DNA from: Chrysemys picta bellii
Lineage: Eukaryota; Chordata; Testudines; Emydidae
Length of the DNA: 64,000 bases
Assembly: GCF_011386835.1 (NCBI RefSeq)
Contig: NC_088797.1
Location: 99,086,264 to 99,150,263, forward strand
Direction: 5' to 3'
Made by a program: the position numbers and the translations under genes. Below, piece by piece: positions 20,601 to 30,034 of the stretch (positions are counted from its first letter, which is position 1; each line of letters begins with the position of its first letter). Under the pieces are notes generated by a model. It searched no databases. It worked only from the letters and a program-made list of their open reading frames with translations, and was not told where the DNA came from.

Positions 20601-23136
20601 AAGGGCTTTTCGAGAAATCATTACTTGCCTAACTCATGCTCCAGTCCTAGTCTTTGCTGACCCAAGCAAGCCATTTATCCTGCATACTGATGCCAGTTTG
20701 GAGGGTCTGGGAGCAGTACTGTACCAGGAAGTGGAAGGAAGACGTAAACCTGTAGCCTTTGCCAGCCGAGGACTGTCTGATAGTGAAACTCGCTATCCCA
20801 CCCACAAGCTGGAGTTCTTGGCCTTGAAATGGGCCATCACTGAGAAATTTCGAGACTACTTATATGGTGCTCAGTTCCAGGTGTGGACAGACAACAACCC
20901 ACTGACCTATGTGTTAACAAGTGCTAAGCTGGATGCTACAGGGCAAAGATGGGTGGCCGCTTTGGCTAGCTATGACTTCAGCATTCAATACCGATCAGGG
21001 AGAAGCAATGTAGATGCAGATGCATTGTCCAGGCGTCCACAGGCACCAGGAGTTGCTGTGATACCCACAGATGGAGTGAGGGCTATTTGCAGTGTGAGTC
21101 GCCGGGAGCCAGAGTCCCATGAGAGTCTTCATGGATGTGCTGCAGAAGCTTTGGGCCTGCCCCCTGAATGCGTGCCTTCTGCTTCAGTGAACTATATTGC
21201 GTTGGACCAATCTCCTTTGCCCATGCTCAATGCGGCTGACTGGCAGGAAGCCCAGCTGCAAGATATTGGCATTCGTGATACACTACTTGCCAAAAGGGAG
21301 GGGCGAAGCCCAGCTGTGGTTGTCCCACCTAACCCGGAGGGTAAACTACTATTGAGAGAATGGACCAAACTAAAACTGATTCAGGGAGTGCTACATCGAG
21401 TGACCACAGACCCTTTACAAAAGCAACGAGCACAGCTAGTGCTGCCAAAAGAGTACAGAGCCCTGGCCATGAGGGCCCTGCATGATGACTTTGGACATTT
21501 AGGGATGGAGAGGACCCTGGAACTTCTTCGTAGTAGATTCTATTGGCCTCGGATGGCTGAAGATGTTCGCAGGAAATGTGAGACCTGCGCTCGATGTGTT
21601 CAAAGGAAAACTCTGCCCACGAGGGCTGCATATCTCAAGAACATCACCAGCACCAAACCTTTGGAACTGGTATGCATCGATTTCTTGTCTTTAGAAGTAG
21701 ACAAGAGGAATATTGGGAACATTCTAGTAGTGACTGACCATTATACACGATATGCACAGGCATATCCCACGCGTGATCAGAGGGCCACCACGGTTGCTCG
21801 AGTACTGTGGGAGAAATATTTCTCAGTTTATGGATTTCCAGCCCGGATACACTCGGATCAGGGGCGGGACTTTGAGAGTCATCTTCTGAAGGAGGTGCTG
21901 AGGATAGCGGGAATTAAGAAGTCTAGAACAACGCCTTATCACCTGCAAGGTGATCCTCAGCCAGAGAGGTTCAACCGAACCCTATTAGATATGTTGGGGA
22001 CTTTGCGACCAGAGCAGAAAGCAACCTGGAGCCAACATGTTGCATATCTGGTGCACGCCTACAATGCCACAAAGAATGATGCTACAGGAGTCACCCCATA
22101 TCTCTTAATGTTTGGACGAGAACCAAGATTACCCATAGACCTGTGCTTTGGTGTATCAGAGGATGGAGATAGCTATGAAACTCATCAGCAATATGTATCC
22201 CGACTGAGAGAAAAGCTGCGGGATGCTTATCACTTAGCTACATCTGCGGCTCGGAAGAACGCCGACCGCAACAAACATCGATATGATGCTAGGGTACGTC
22301 TGCAAGAACTCCAGCCGGGGGACAGAGTTCTGCTGCGAAATTTGGGTATTGCTGGCAAACACAAGATAGCCGACAGATGGAAGGCAATACCTTACTTGGT
22401 GATGGAAAAGCTAGGAGACCTGCCGGTCTACAAGATCAAAACTGAAGAGGGTCCAGGGCAGACAAAGACAGTGCATAGAAACCTTTTGCTCCCTGTGGGG
22501 GAATTGGTAGGCACCCCGTATGAGATGGGCCACAACAGGGCAACTGGGCAGAACGAAGGTGCTGGACCAAAGCCGCCCTCCAACGTGGACAGCCAGCCCC
22601 CTGCAGCTAACCTACCCCCATGCAGCACATCTGAGAGTGAGTCTGAGGAGGAAGACACAACCATGGTGTACCCTGGGATGGAGACAAGATTTCAGTCTCG
22701 ATCGGCTGAATCAACAGAGAGCTCCTCTTCTTCCACCCTAAACCCCATGGCAGAAGTATTTAGGCCCATTCCTGACACCCCTGAGCCACTGGTGGGACCC
22801 CCATGTGATGACACACCCAGGTTATTGGACAGTGGAGACATACAGGTGGAGGATGTCCTGGGCACCTTGGACCCTCCACTGTTAGAACTAGAAATGCAGG
22901 GGCCTATGCCAGTAGCCGAGGGACCCTCAAAGGAAACCTCTCCATCCATCGGTCAAGAGGCTGTCCCGCCCACCACGGCAACAGAGATTCTCAATAGACG
23001 AGACAGGGTAATAAGACCAGTAAAACGGTTGACTTATGATGCACCTGGGGTAACTAGTGAGGAACCAATATGTTTAGCACACAGGCTTGTGGAAGCTAGA
23101 GTGGGCTATCTGAGGCCCTTTGGAGGGAACCAGTGA
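17644..23136 (+). CDS. Gag-Pol polyprotein of Ty3/gypsy element, PNMA-like capsid
   Basis: This is one open frame of about 1830 codons from ATG 17644 (A at -3, G at +4). The frame is open upstream to 17581 but without another ATG. In order: a capsid-like region (residues about 50-210) with WLEHTTEMLQEW, EKRRCLIESLSGPALDVIR and DCLEALDHTFG, strongly reminiscent of PNMA proteins; a CCHC knuckle CYRCGQDGHSAAKC (304-317); an aspartic protease DTGS (391-394); RT with the first catalytic Asp at 776 and YLDD at 838-841; a Lys/Arg-rich linker (about 945-970); RNase H with TDAS near 1016; integrase with an H-x4-H zinc half (1280, 1285), C-x2-C (1315, 1318) and a D-D-35-E triad at 1346, 1405 and 1441. 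A GPY/F-like region and an acidic, Ser/Pro-rich tail of about 170 residues close it. Gag and Pol are in one frame, so no ribosomal shift is needed. No stop or frameshift was found. Confidence 0.93.
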   Translation: MANMSGLLGPGPAASSSGATASANDWTKALGQILEKVVLSHARSNSCRELRLFAGAEEFEPWLEHTTEMLQEWAVPDAEKRRCLIESLSGPALDVIRTLKLIDPGVSVKDCLEALDHTFGSVEGPEDSYCKFLNSRQQIGEKISAYIQRLERLLQRAVMRGAVTAEQMDRTRLAQIVRGAQYQNSILLHLRLRERREHPPSYSQLIKEVREEEERQAASEFWEAQTLEPAGTTPLQMASVLMVSTTEELAQQVQVLTERIAELQSTIDQAKTSGNKEPLTVAMEKSAFRATIPSGRRGKGQFFCYRCGQDGHSAAKCHNEENPSLVYGKLRISWERSGSCQRVQGRGPPRPAGFEDSPRKDCPAGIPAGLIGPRAEVMVKIEGVECKAVLDTGSQVTIIFQSFYQQMLRHLPIQPLTGVGLCGLSMDEYPYQGYVIVHLEFPEEVAGVREEVDTAALICPDPKGTSDVSVLIGTNSSLFKVLADYCRRRAGDQYLNTLMIHTLCAEAYRKIEGAKKETSELPIGALKYMGTTPLVVPARTEQEVLVMSTRLKGSKGALAMVEQPVEGELPEGVLVPSGVITLPAEAQEKVTILIANETSRDVVVKQGQKIADLFEPESIVKPQCETQVPPIDPAKFDFGDSPLSEEWKDRLRRKLCERSKVFSLHEWDVGCAKGVEHNIRLHDSRPFRERSRRIALSEMEDVRQHLQELAANGIITESHSPYASPIVVVRKKNGKIRMCIDYRTLNRRTVVDQYTMPRVQDALDCLLGSQWFSVLDLRSGYYQIPLGEADKEKTAFICPLGFYQFERMPQGISGAPATFQRLMEKVVGDMNLLQVLVYLDDLIVFGRTLEEHEERLLKVLDRLEDYGLKLSIDKCQFCRTSVKYVGHIVSQEGVSTDPDKIEALTTWPCPSNYRELKTFLGFSGYYRRFVKNYATIVKPLNDLTRGYQSSRNKSKTKNKGRSPKPPVQRHYGPFEPFGPRWDERCERAFREIITCLTHAPVLVFADPSKPFILHTDASLEGLGAVLYQEVEGRRKPVAFASRGLSDSETRYPTHKLEFLALKWAITEKFRDYLYGAQFQVWTDNNPLTYVLTSAKLDATGQRWVAALASYDFSIQYRSGRSNVDADALSRRPQAPGVAVIPTDGVRAICSVSRREPESHESLHGCAAEALGLPPECVPSASVNYIALDQSPLPMLNAADWQEAQLQDIGIRDTLLAKREGRSPAVVVPPNPEGKLLLREWTKLKLIQGVLHRVTTDPLQKQRAQLVLPKEYRALAMRALHDDFGHLGMERTLELLRSRFYWPRMAEDVRRKCETCARCVQRKTLPTRAAYLKNITSTKPLELVCIDFLSLEVDKRNIGNILVVTDHYTRYAQAYPTRDQRATTVARVLWEKYFSVYGFPARIHSDQGRDFESHLLKEVLRIAGIKKSRTTPYHLQGDPQPERFNRTLLDMLGTLRPEQKATWSQHVAYLVHAYNATKNDATGVTPYLLMFGREPRLPIDLCFGVSEDGDSYETHQQYVSRLREKLRDAYHLATSAARKNADRNKHRYDARVRLQELQPGDRVLLRNLGIAGKHKIADRWKAIPYLVMEKLGDLPVYKIKTEEGPGQTKTVHRNLLLPVGELVGTPYEMGHNRATGQNEGAGPKPPSNVDSQPPAANLPPCSTSESESEEEDTTMVYPGMETRFQSRSAESTESSSSSTLNPMAEVFRPIPDTPEPLVGPPCDDTPRLLDSGDIQVEDVLGTLDPPLLELEMQGPMPVAEGPSKETSPSIGQEAVPPTTATEILNRRDRVIRPVKRLTYDAPGVTSEEPICLAHRLVEARVGYLRPFGGNQ

Positions 23137-23180
23137 GTTGTTATAATAGGGAGTGTGATTTGTCGGGACGACAAATTTTC

Positions 23181-23194
23181 GGCTGGGGGGAGGA
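23181..23194 (+). promoter_or_regulatory. Polypurine tract
   Basis: 'ggctggggggagga' lies immediately before the 3' LTR, at the position where plus-strand priming occurs in LTR retrotransposons. It is purine-only apart from one C and one T. Confidence 0.75.
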
Positions 23195-24720
23195 TGTAAG
23201 CAGAGTCAGGATGAGCTCTACCCTGACATCTGGTGGTGAATTATGGCGAGGGTAGAAAAGAACTCCAGGGGCTGATCTTGTTTGCATAGGCACACCCACT
23301 CGCCTGGCATGAAACCACAGCAACTCAAAGTGGTTACTTTGGCTGGTGTGGGATCCCCAGTTTCTCTGTTATTAGGGCAGGAAGAATAAAGTTTTGTTAC
23401 CCTGATTCTGTGAATCAAGGCCAGTGGAACTGTTGTATGACAGAAGGACTGAGTGAGTCATTCACCATTACCTAAGTAGCATTTGCTTGACAAGGGGCAT
23501 GGGTTACAAAACCCAGTGAATTGAGAGAGGATGGGGACAGGTATTTGTACCTGATGGTGTGGCCCCCTCCCCAAGGGGGTTGAAACACCAATTGCACTAC
23601 CTCCTCTCTCCACTGTTGAATGTCAGAGCTAACTTTGATTCCCTTAGGAGTCTAGTTACAGACTGCTGAGCTGAGTTCGCTTTGGGCCAATAGTGCACCA
23701 GCACTGGGGCTCCCCTACTACTAGCTGAAATCACTAAGAGCTGAAATCACAAAAGAGCTAAAGCTATTTAAGAGCTGAGATCACTGAGGCTGTGTTAACT
23801 AGTGGGGGAGCCTGAAGCTATAGCTAAGCTAACTTAGCTTAGCGGGGAGTGAGCGGAGCGGAGCGGAGCGGCTCACAGGTCGGTGAGCGGAGCGGCTGGA
23901 GGAGCAGCTAGCAGAGCAGAGCAGAGCCTTGTGGGAGCGGCCCAAGGGACGGCTGGAGTGGAGCGGAGCGGAGCAGAGCGGCTCACAGGTCGGTGAGCGG
24001 AGCGGTGCAGCTCACAGGTCGGTGAGCGGAGCGGAGCGGCTCACAGGTCGGTGAGCGGAGCGGAGCAGCGCGGCTCACAGGTCGGTGAGCGGAGTGGAGC
24101 GGAGCAGCTGCCAGAGCAGTTCGTGGGACTGCGGGTGGAGTGGAGCAGTTCGTGGTGAAGGCTGCAGTGGAACCCCACGGAGAAGCAGCCGGTTGGCCTC
24201 GGATCACGTAAGGTGCCCCTTAACACCCTGCTCACCCCCCCCCCTTGAACTCTGGGGCTGCACTGATCATGGACAGAGACTTTGGGGGGGTTGTCGGACT
24301 TTTGGGACTTTTGTGATTCTTGGGTTGCTGGACCCAAGAGACTTTGGGATTGGTGGACTTTTGGGACTTTGGTGATTCTTGGGTCGCTGGTTTCAAGAAC
24401 CAACGGGAGAGGACACGGCCCAATTTGCTGGGGTGGGTCTTCGCTCATGGTTTGGTCTAAAAACTCTAGTTGTGGTGTTTTTTCCATTTAATGCTGATGT
24501 TGTTTACCTCATGTTATTAAACATTTTCTGTTACACTCAGACTCCGTGCTTGCGAGAGGGGAAGTATTGCCTCTTAGAGGTGCCCAGGGGGTGGTATGTA
24601 ATTGTCCCAGGTCACTGGGTGGGGGCTCGAGCCGGTTTTGCATTGCGTTATTGAAACGGAACCCCTAGATACAGAACCCGGCCCTTGTTGCTGCCAACTT
24701 AGATGGGCAGAAGGGTTACA
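23195..24720 (+). repeat. 3' LTR of the gypsy element (1526 bp)
   Basis: It is the same as the 5' LTR except for five visible substitutions (for example 'attctatgaa' against 'attctgtgaa'), one fewer base in a C run and in a G run, and two fewer 24-bp minisatellite units. These length differences (48+1+1) account exactly for the 50-bp size difference. It ends GGGTTACA followed by the duplication CTTC. Confidence 0.95.
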
Positions 24721-24964
24721 CTTCTTAACATGTAACTGGAGAGCAGTTTCAGAGCTAGATCCAATTCACAAACCTAAACAGTGACTACTGAGCAGGCATC
24801 TAAAAATATATTGCTATAAAACTTCTGAAGTAACGATGCTTTGTAAGGTAAAACTCCATTTGTAATGAACTTTAAGAAATAGTCATATGGAGACCAGTCA
24901 TTGGTTTATAGCCTGTTTCTGTCTACTCATGGCCACAATATCTGAGCACTTCAAAACAATGAAT

Positions 24965-25150
24965 TTATCCTTTTATCATCCCTGACAGGTAGGGAAGTAG
25001 TATTATTCCCATTTTACAGGTGGGTAACTGAGGCACAAAGATGATTAAGTGACTTTTCCAAGGTCATACAGGAAATTTGTGGTAGAGTTGAGAAATGAGC
25101 CCATGTCTCCCAATTCCCAATCCAGTGCTTTAATAACAGGGTCATACTTC
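24965..25150 (-). repeat. MIR-like CORE-SINE
   Basis: The plus strand reads 'tattattcccattttacagg', 'taactgaggcacaaagat', 'gtgacttttccaaggtcata' and 'gagcccatgtctcccaattc', diverged from the reverse complement of the MIR/CORE consensus. A second copy in the same orientation lies at 39685-39865, and a plus-strand copy at 51275-51510. Confidence 0.75.
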
Positions 25151-28100
25151 CTCCCACTGAAAGGGGAAATCTCCAGCACCAATTAATAAAATAAGTATTT
25201 TAAAAATTTGTAAATTGAATTTCAGCTCAACCCAAACAAAGAATATTCTGATATAGAACAAAGCAAAAAATGAAAAGCTAAATTTTCCTTTATTGTCTCT
25301 AAAAGAGCAGAACACAGCAGAATTTTCTGAGATATTGGGTGGCTGTCTTAGATTAAAACATATGGTGCAGTTGCTGCTTATAGGGAATATTCTTTTCAGT
25401 GCATGGACATTCCTCTTCTAGTCATTAATGGGAGTCAATGCAGATCAAGAGGAGAATATTATGCAAAGCAAAAAATGATCAAATCTACACAGGATTTGAT
25501 TGATTCTCTCGTGATATGCTCAGTGTCTCCTGCAAAATGCTCAGCACCCTCAGCTCCCCTGAGCACGTCATGGAATTTGGGTCCTGAGTTTGGGATGGTG
25601 CTTTTAAAACCCACCCAAAGGAAAATGTTTGTGTTGGAAATTATTTAAAAATTCTTCATACAGCCTGTATGGGAAAGCACTTCGCAATAATGAGTTAGCT
25701 ACCAGCAATAGGGAGTTTATATGCAATAATTGTGCAGACGAATGCAGCAGCTCACCCTCAGCAAGTAGCTCACATGACATCTGAGATAGTGGAACCTGTT
25801 TTAATGAAAGAGGGAATGTGAAATGTGAGGAAACCAGGGTTATCTAACCTTATTGAAATTAATGCAACTTCCACCTGGATAGCCACCAGAGACAGAAAGA
25901 AGGGAGCTCCCTTTAAAAGCTTTAATAGCAGGGAACTACACTTGTAGCAGACCACTGCCCCCTCCTGGTGGCACACTGCAAAGTCCAATACTGGTATGTA
26001 CTCAGTCCTTGAATCCATATTTAAGAGGTCCACAAACGCAAGTAAACACATTATTTCAGGTTCAACATTAATCAAAATAAATACTCCCCACCAGTTGACA
26101 GTCTGATTTCTCTTACACTGATAAGTAGCCATCTGAAAGGTGAGGTTATTTTAATCTAACAACTATAAACCAGTAGATTTTTTTCAATACTTGAAAATTC
26201 TGTTTTCTCAAGAATTACCTGAACAGGAATTATATAGTAGCTCTTTGACCTCTGCCATTTTCTATAGGTTAATGTTTCCACTGATAACGCTTCCCACAGA
26301 AATCTTTACTTACCAACACTGCATGCTGGTATAGGTGAGCTTTTCCCAGTGAGCAGGTATTGCTTATCTCAGCAACCATAACTGTTTAATGAAGAGTTAC
26401 CTAAATCTAATGAAACTTTGACTTTTTTCAAAGGATTTCCCAAACAGTCAAATTGAATACATTTGTTTGAAATGGTCAGTGTAAAGATTGGGTCACTATT
26501 TTCAAATGTGGATGCCTAAAGTCAGACAGCTACCTCCATACTTAGGCCATCAGAGCTACAGGTGCTCGGTATCTATAAAAGCCAGGCCACTTTTATACAG
26601 GAGCTTTTAAATATGGACTAGCTTCTGCTGCTCTTACCGAACTCCATTTTCTTTAATGGGATTACTTCTGGCATAAGGCACTACTCAGTGTGACTAAGGG
26701 AGGCAGAATTTCTCCCTATTGATTTAAGTGCCCAAGTTTGAAAATGTTGGCCTTGTGCTTTTCTCTCTGTCTCAGCAAGCTTTGAAATTAACTGCCATTC
26801 ACCTGTTGGCCTTTGTTCTTTATAAGTCTGAAAGTAACTATTAGGCAGGTGATGAAGAGTGACACCACAAACATGCTGAAAATAGCTCTGCCGAGCCAGC
26901 CCTCCAGGAAAACTCAGATTGCTTTGAGAACATGAGGAAAATGACCTGCTCAGAGGTAACATGCAGAATGAGATGGCACACTACAAGGATGGCATTAACA
27001 TGGGGCATGTTATTGTGATTATGGGGTGGGAGGGATAAGAAGTGAGAGGTGCAGGAAGGTTGTACATTGAAAACCATGACCTTTTTTCCATTTCACATGA
27101 CAAGGCTTCAATAGTCAAAAGAAAAAAATGGCTACAAAGAGAAGCAGGGGCTGATCTTCAAAATAGATCTTTTAATTTTCTTGTTCTTGAGCAACCCCAA
27201 CCTAAAAAAGGGACCAAAAAGGGGAGGAAATGCTTGGCTTGAGATCCATACAATAAGAAAAATTGGAGTTCCATTCCTTATTAAATACCTAATGAAAAAT
27301 GGATAGAATGATTGATCACAAACCTACACTTCAACCTTTTCTAATGGTTTATTTTCAATTCTATTTGAAAACTGAGGGGAAACGTAGGGGAGATGCTGGA
27401 TTAGAAGGACAGGACCAAAATAGAACAGCACTTTCAAGTGTGCTTTCCTCTCTCTTCTCCCTCAGCCCCAGAGATTGTTACATATAACACAAGTCATGGA
27501 GAGCAACAGTCTTTTGTTAGCTTGAAACAGAAATAAAACATTTTAGTGCTTTGATTTTTTGTTCGTTTGTTTTTGCTTTGACAGTTTTGCCAACTCTGTT
27601 ACTTCACTGTGAAAAAAAATATGCTATAAAATTCTGTGTTACCTAAGAAGCATGAATACTTCTCTAACGTTACATTATGTCTAAGGTTTGTTATTTGGAC
27701 ATTTTCTGGATGTCACATCAATATGATGTCCGTCTGATGTTTCATTATGGTACCACTTTGTAGTTGTTGAATGTGTGCATGAAAATTCTAAGTTTTCTGT
27801 GGGTTCAAGTACAGATTTATGTACTCTGTAAACTGCTGGTAACAGAACAACAAACATGACAGCCACTTTTTTGCAGATTAATTAGAGTGGTATTTATCAA
27901 ACCTTGTTCACCCATGACCAATCCAAACCACTCATTTCCCCCCCTCACGCCCCTGTTAATCAAGTCTATAATATAGCACTTGGTCTCCATCTCCCAGAAT
28001 ACTTTGCATTGTTTAAAGAAAAGTAATGAGTTAAAGTTCATTGTGCCATGTATAGCCAAAGTAGCATGTAATTTCACGTTTGAAACAAGAAGTATAATAT

Positions 28101-28560
28101 GAAATTGTTGTGAAAGACACATTCCCCAATATCATATTCAGTAAGTATAATTATTGCAGCTTTTTCAATGCAGGAGGTTATCTTGCTATGCCCAGATATC
28201 CCCATCTGCTATGCCTCATCCCTTTCTTCCTTGACATCCTTGGCCACTATTGCCAGCTCTTGTGATTTTTATTGGGTCTCACCATAGTTGAGGTTTTTCT
28301 GAAAGCCCCAGCTCCTGCATTCATGTGATTACGGGAGAATCCCAGATTTCATTTAAAAAAAATGTTCCTATTCCTCATGGTTGCAAAGAAAAGCTTAAAA
28401 TCTCAACCCAAAATGCACACTTAAACCTTGGAAACCAGAAGACACTTTTTTTTATCTCGTCATTTTTGAATGCTTGGGCTTGGCAATACTGCATCCCATC
28501 TCTCACTCAAAGAGGCTCGTAAATCATAGTCTAAAGAACGAGGAGTATTGAAAAGATCAT
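25151..28560. other. Intergenic sequence without recognised genes
   Basis: No convincing coding frame was seen. The minus-strand open frames at 25770-26132 and 26681-26962 lack motifs. 26505-26610 holds a diverged member of the 'ttaggc..cctaaat' short palindromic repeats common elsewhere in the window. The rest is unremarkable AT-rich sequence. Confidence 0.5.
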
Positions 28561-28562
28561 GG

Positions 28563-28640
28563 GTCAGGTTCTCAGCTAGTGTAAATGACATTACTCCATT
28601 GAAGTGATGATTTACAGTAGTTGAGAATTTGGCCCCATTT
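28563..28640. repeat. Short palindromic interspersed repeat
   Basis: 'ggtcaggttctcagctagtg' followed by 'attactccattgaagtgatg' and ending 'gagaatttggcccc' is a diverged, self-complementary repeat of about 80 bp. Relatives occur at 48712-48790, 55985-56085, 59495-59575 and 63505-63590. Confidence 0.55.
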
Positions 28641-28839
28641 GTCCACTTGCTCACATAGGTAAGAAATTTTACCCAGGCAAGAATGCTGAGAAGCAGGCTC
28701 AGGCTTTTCTGAAGAATAGAGCTGACCAGGAATTTTCCAACCAAACGGGGCTCCTTGGAAAATGCCAATTCCTCTAACCAGAAATGTTTTTCGGAAGTGT
28801 ATTTGACACACACTTCTGACAAACCATAGGCAGGTTCCC

Positions 28840-29210
28840 ACTTTCCTGGCAAGCTGCTGGGAACACCAGGCTTCCCAGGTTCTGCAGCTCCAGGGCAGAC
28901 TGCCCCAACGTTGGGGACTCCTGGGCTTCCCAGAGCTGGAAGTCCTGGGAGCCCCAGCTGTAGCCGGGGATCAGCTCCTGGCTCCACAGCAGTGAGCCTG
29001 GAAGCTCTGAGAACCCTGCCTGGGGTCAGGGCTTTCAGGGCTTCCAGATTTCCTGCCATGGATCTGGGAGCCTGATCTCCCAAGTTTATGCTCCTGGCTC
29101 AGCCATGGCTCCCAGGGCTTCTAGGCACTCAGTTCCCCTCAATGCGATAGGTTCTGCTAATCTGTCTGCTATGGCTGATGAGGATCTGGGAGCCTAATAT
29201 CCCTAGGAGC
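28840..29210. repeat. GC-rich block of short repeated phrases
   Basis: 'gggagcc', 'ctgggcttccc' and 'tggctccc' phrases recur in both orientations in an otherwise AT-rich area. It resembles the interior of GC-rich MITEs, but I found no clear terminal inverted repeats. The 207-codon minus-strand open frame through it (28460-29083) looks spurious. Confidence 0.4.
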
Positions 29211-29960
29211 CATAACTGAGCTGGGAGTCTTGGATTTTGGACTCAGAGGCTCTATTTCTTTTCAAAGTTTGAATTGAAACATTTTGATTGTTTCGAAACA
29301 AAAACAAAAATAATTGGCTTTCTCCTTCCATAGGAAACTTTGAAAATTCTACTTTTTGTTCCAGAGTGGAGTGAAAGTGTGTTTGAGAATTTGCTGTGGA
29401 TCTGAAGTTCTGACACTCAACCTGCTCCCTTGGAGAAGACAAGAGTGGAGCAGCCAGAGTACTGTTACTTGTTGAACAGGAGAGAAGTGGGTAAATAAGG
29501 CAGAGAGAGAGTCAAGTGTCACTAGTTCTTTTCTGATGAAGTGAGAAGGGGAGCAGAGTACTGGAATCTGCTACATTTCTCACAGGATTAGAAATAGGAA
29601 TAGGATTGCCTCTGAAAAGCTGTTCCTTTAAGATCAGGGGTATGGAGACTTAAAAACAAAGGGCTAAGGTGAAGAGGAGGAGTTGGCCAAAGGCCTCAAA
29701 CTTACCCAAAAGAGCAATGAAAGAAGGGCGGAAGGAAGAGGACCCTTTCTAAAAAGTAGAGGGAAAGTAACTGATTTGAGTGGCAGCATTAATTGATTTG
29801 GAGGGAAGCAGCACTAAATACATTTGGAGGGGCAGACTATATTTGGGGATGGATTTGAGCTGTAAACATAAATGATTTTTATCTGTTAAGGCAGAAATAA
29901 TTTACTGAGGGAAGTGAAGATGTGCTAAAGGAAATGAAACATACTGCTGGGCTTTGTAGG
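29211..29960. other. Intergenic sequence, nothing recognised
   Basis: Purine-rich on the plus strand between 29500 and 29950. No repeats with clear ends and no coding motifs. Confidence 0.45.
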
Positions 29961-30034
29961 TGTGATGTTGGCATCCTTTCGTCTGGGAGAGACGGTGGGA
30001 ATTGCAGCCTATGATGTAGATAGTCTGCAATGTC

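Larger units (their letters stand above)
15948..24720 (+). mobile_element. Complete Ty3/gypsy LTR retrotransposon with PNMA-like Gag
   Basis: This is an 8773-bp element with two near-identical LTRs, a tRNA-Pro primer site, one uninterrupted Gag-Pol frame and a polypurine tract. The 4-bp target duplication CTTC lies at 15944-15947 and 24721-24724 (5 bp if the terminal A is counted). The domain order is capsid, CCHC zinc knuckle, protease, RT, RNase H, integrase, which is the Ty3/gypsy order with integrase last. There is no envelope gene. The intact frame and LTR similarity indicate a recent insertion. Whether it can still move cannot be decided from sequence alone. Confidence 0.93.

Noticed and set aside
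23137..23180. Possible envelope gene after Pol
   Set aside because: Only 44 bp separate the Pol stop from the polypurine tract, so there is no room for one.
24041..24487. Minus-strand open frame of 148 codons with repeated SPTCEP phrases
   Set aside because: It is the antisense of the 3' LTR minisatellite; the 5' LTR gives matching artefacts (16736-17290).
25770..26132. Minus-strand open frame of 120 codons
   Set aside because: No motif or similarity that I recognise; its length is not exceptional for a window of this size.
28460..29083. Minus-strand open frame of 207 codons
   Set aside because: It crosses the GC-rich repeated block and AT-rich flank without any domain, has no recognisable start context or splice signals, and its Gly/Pro-rich part follows the repeat phrases.
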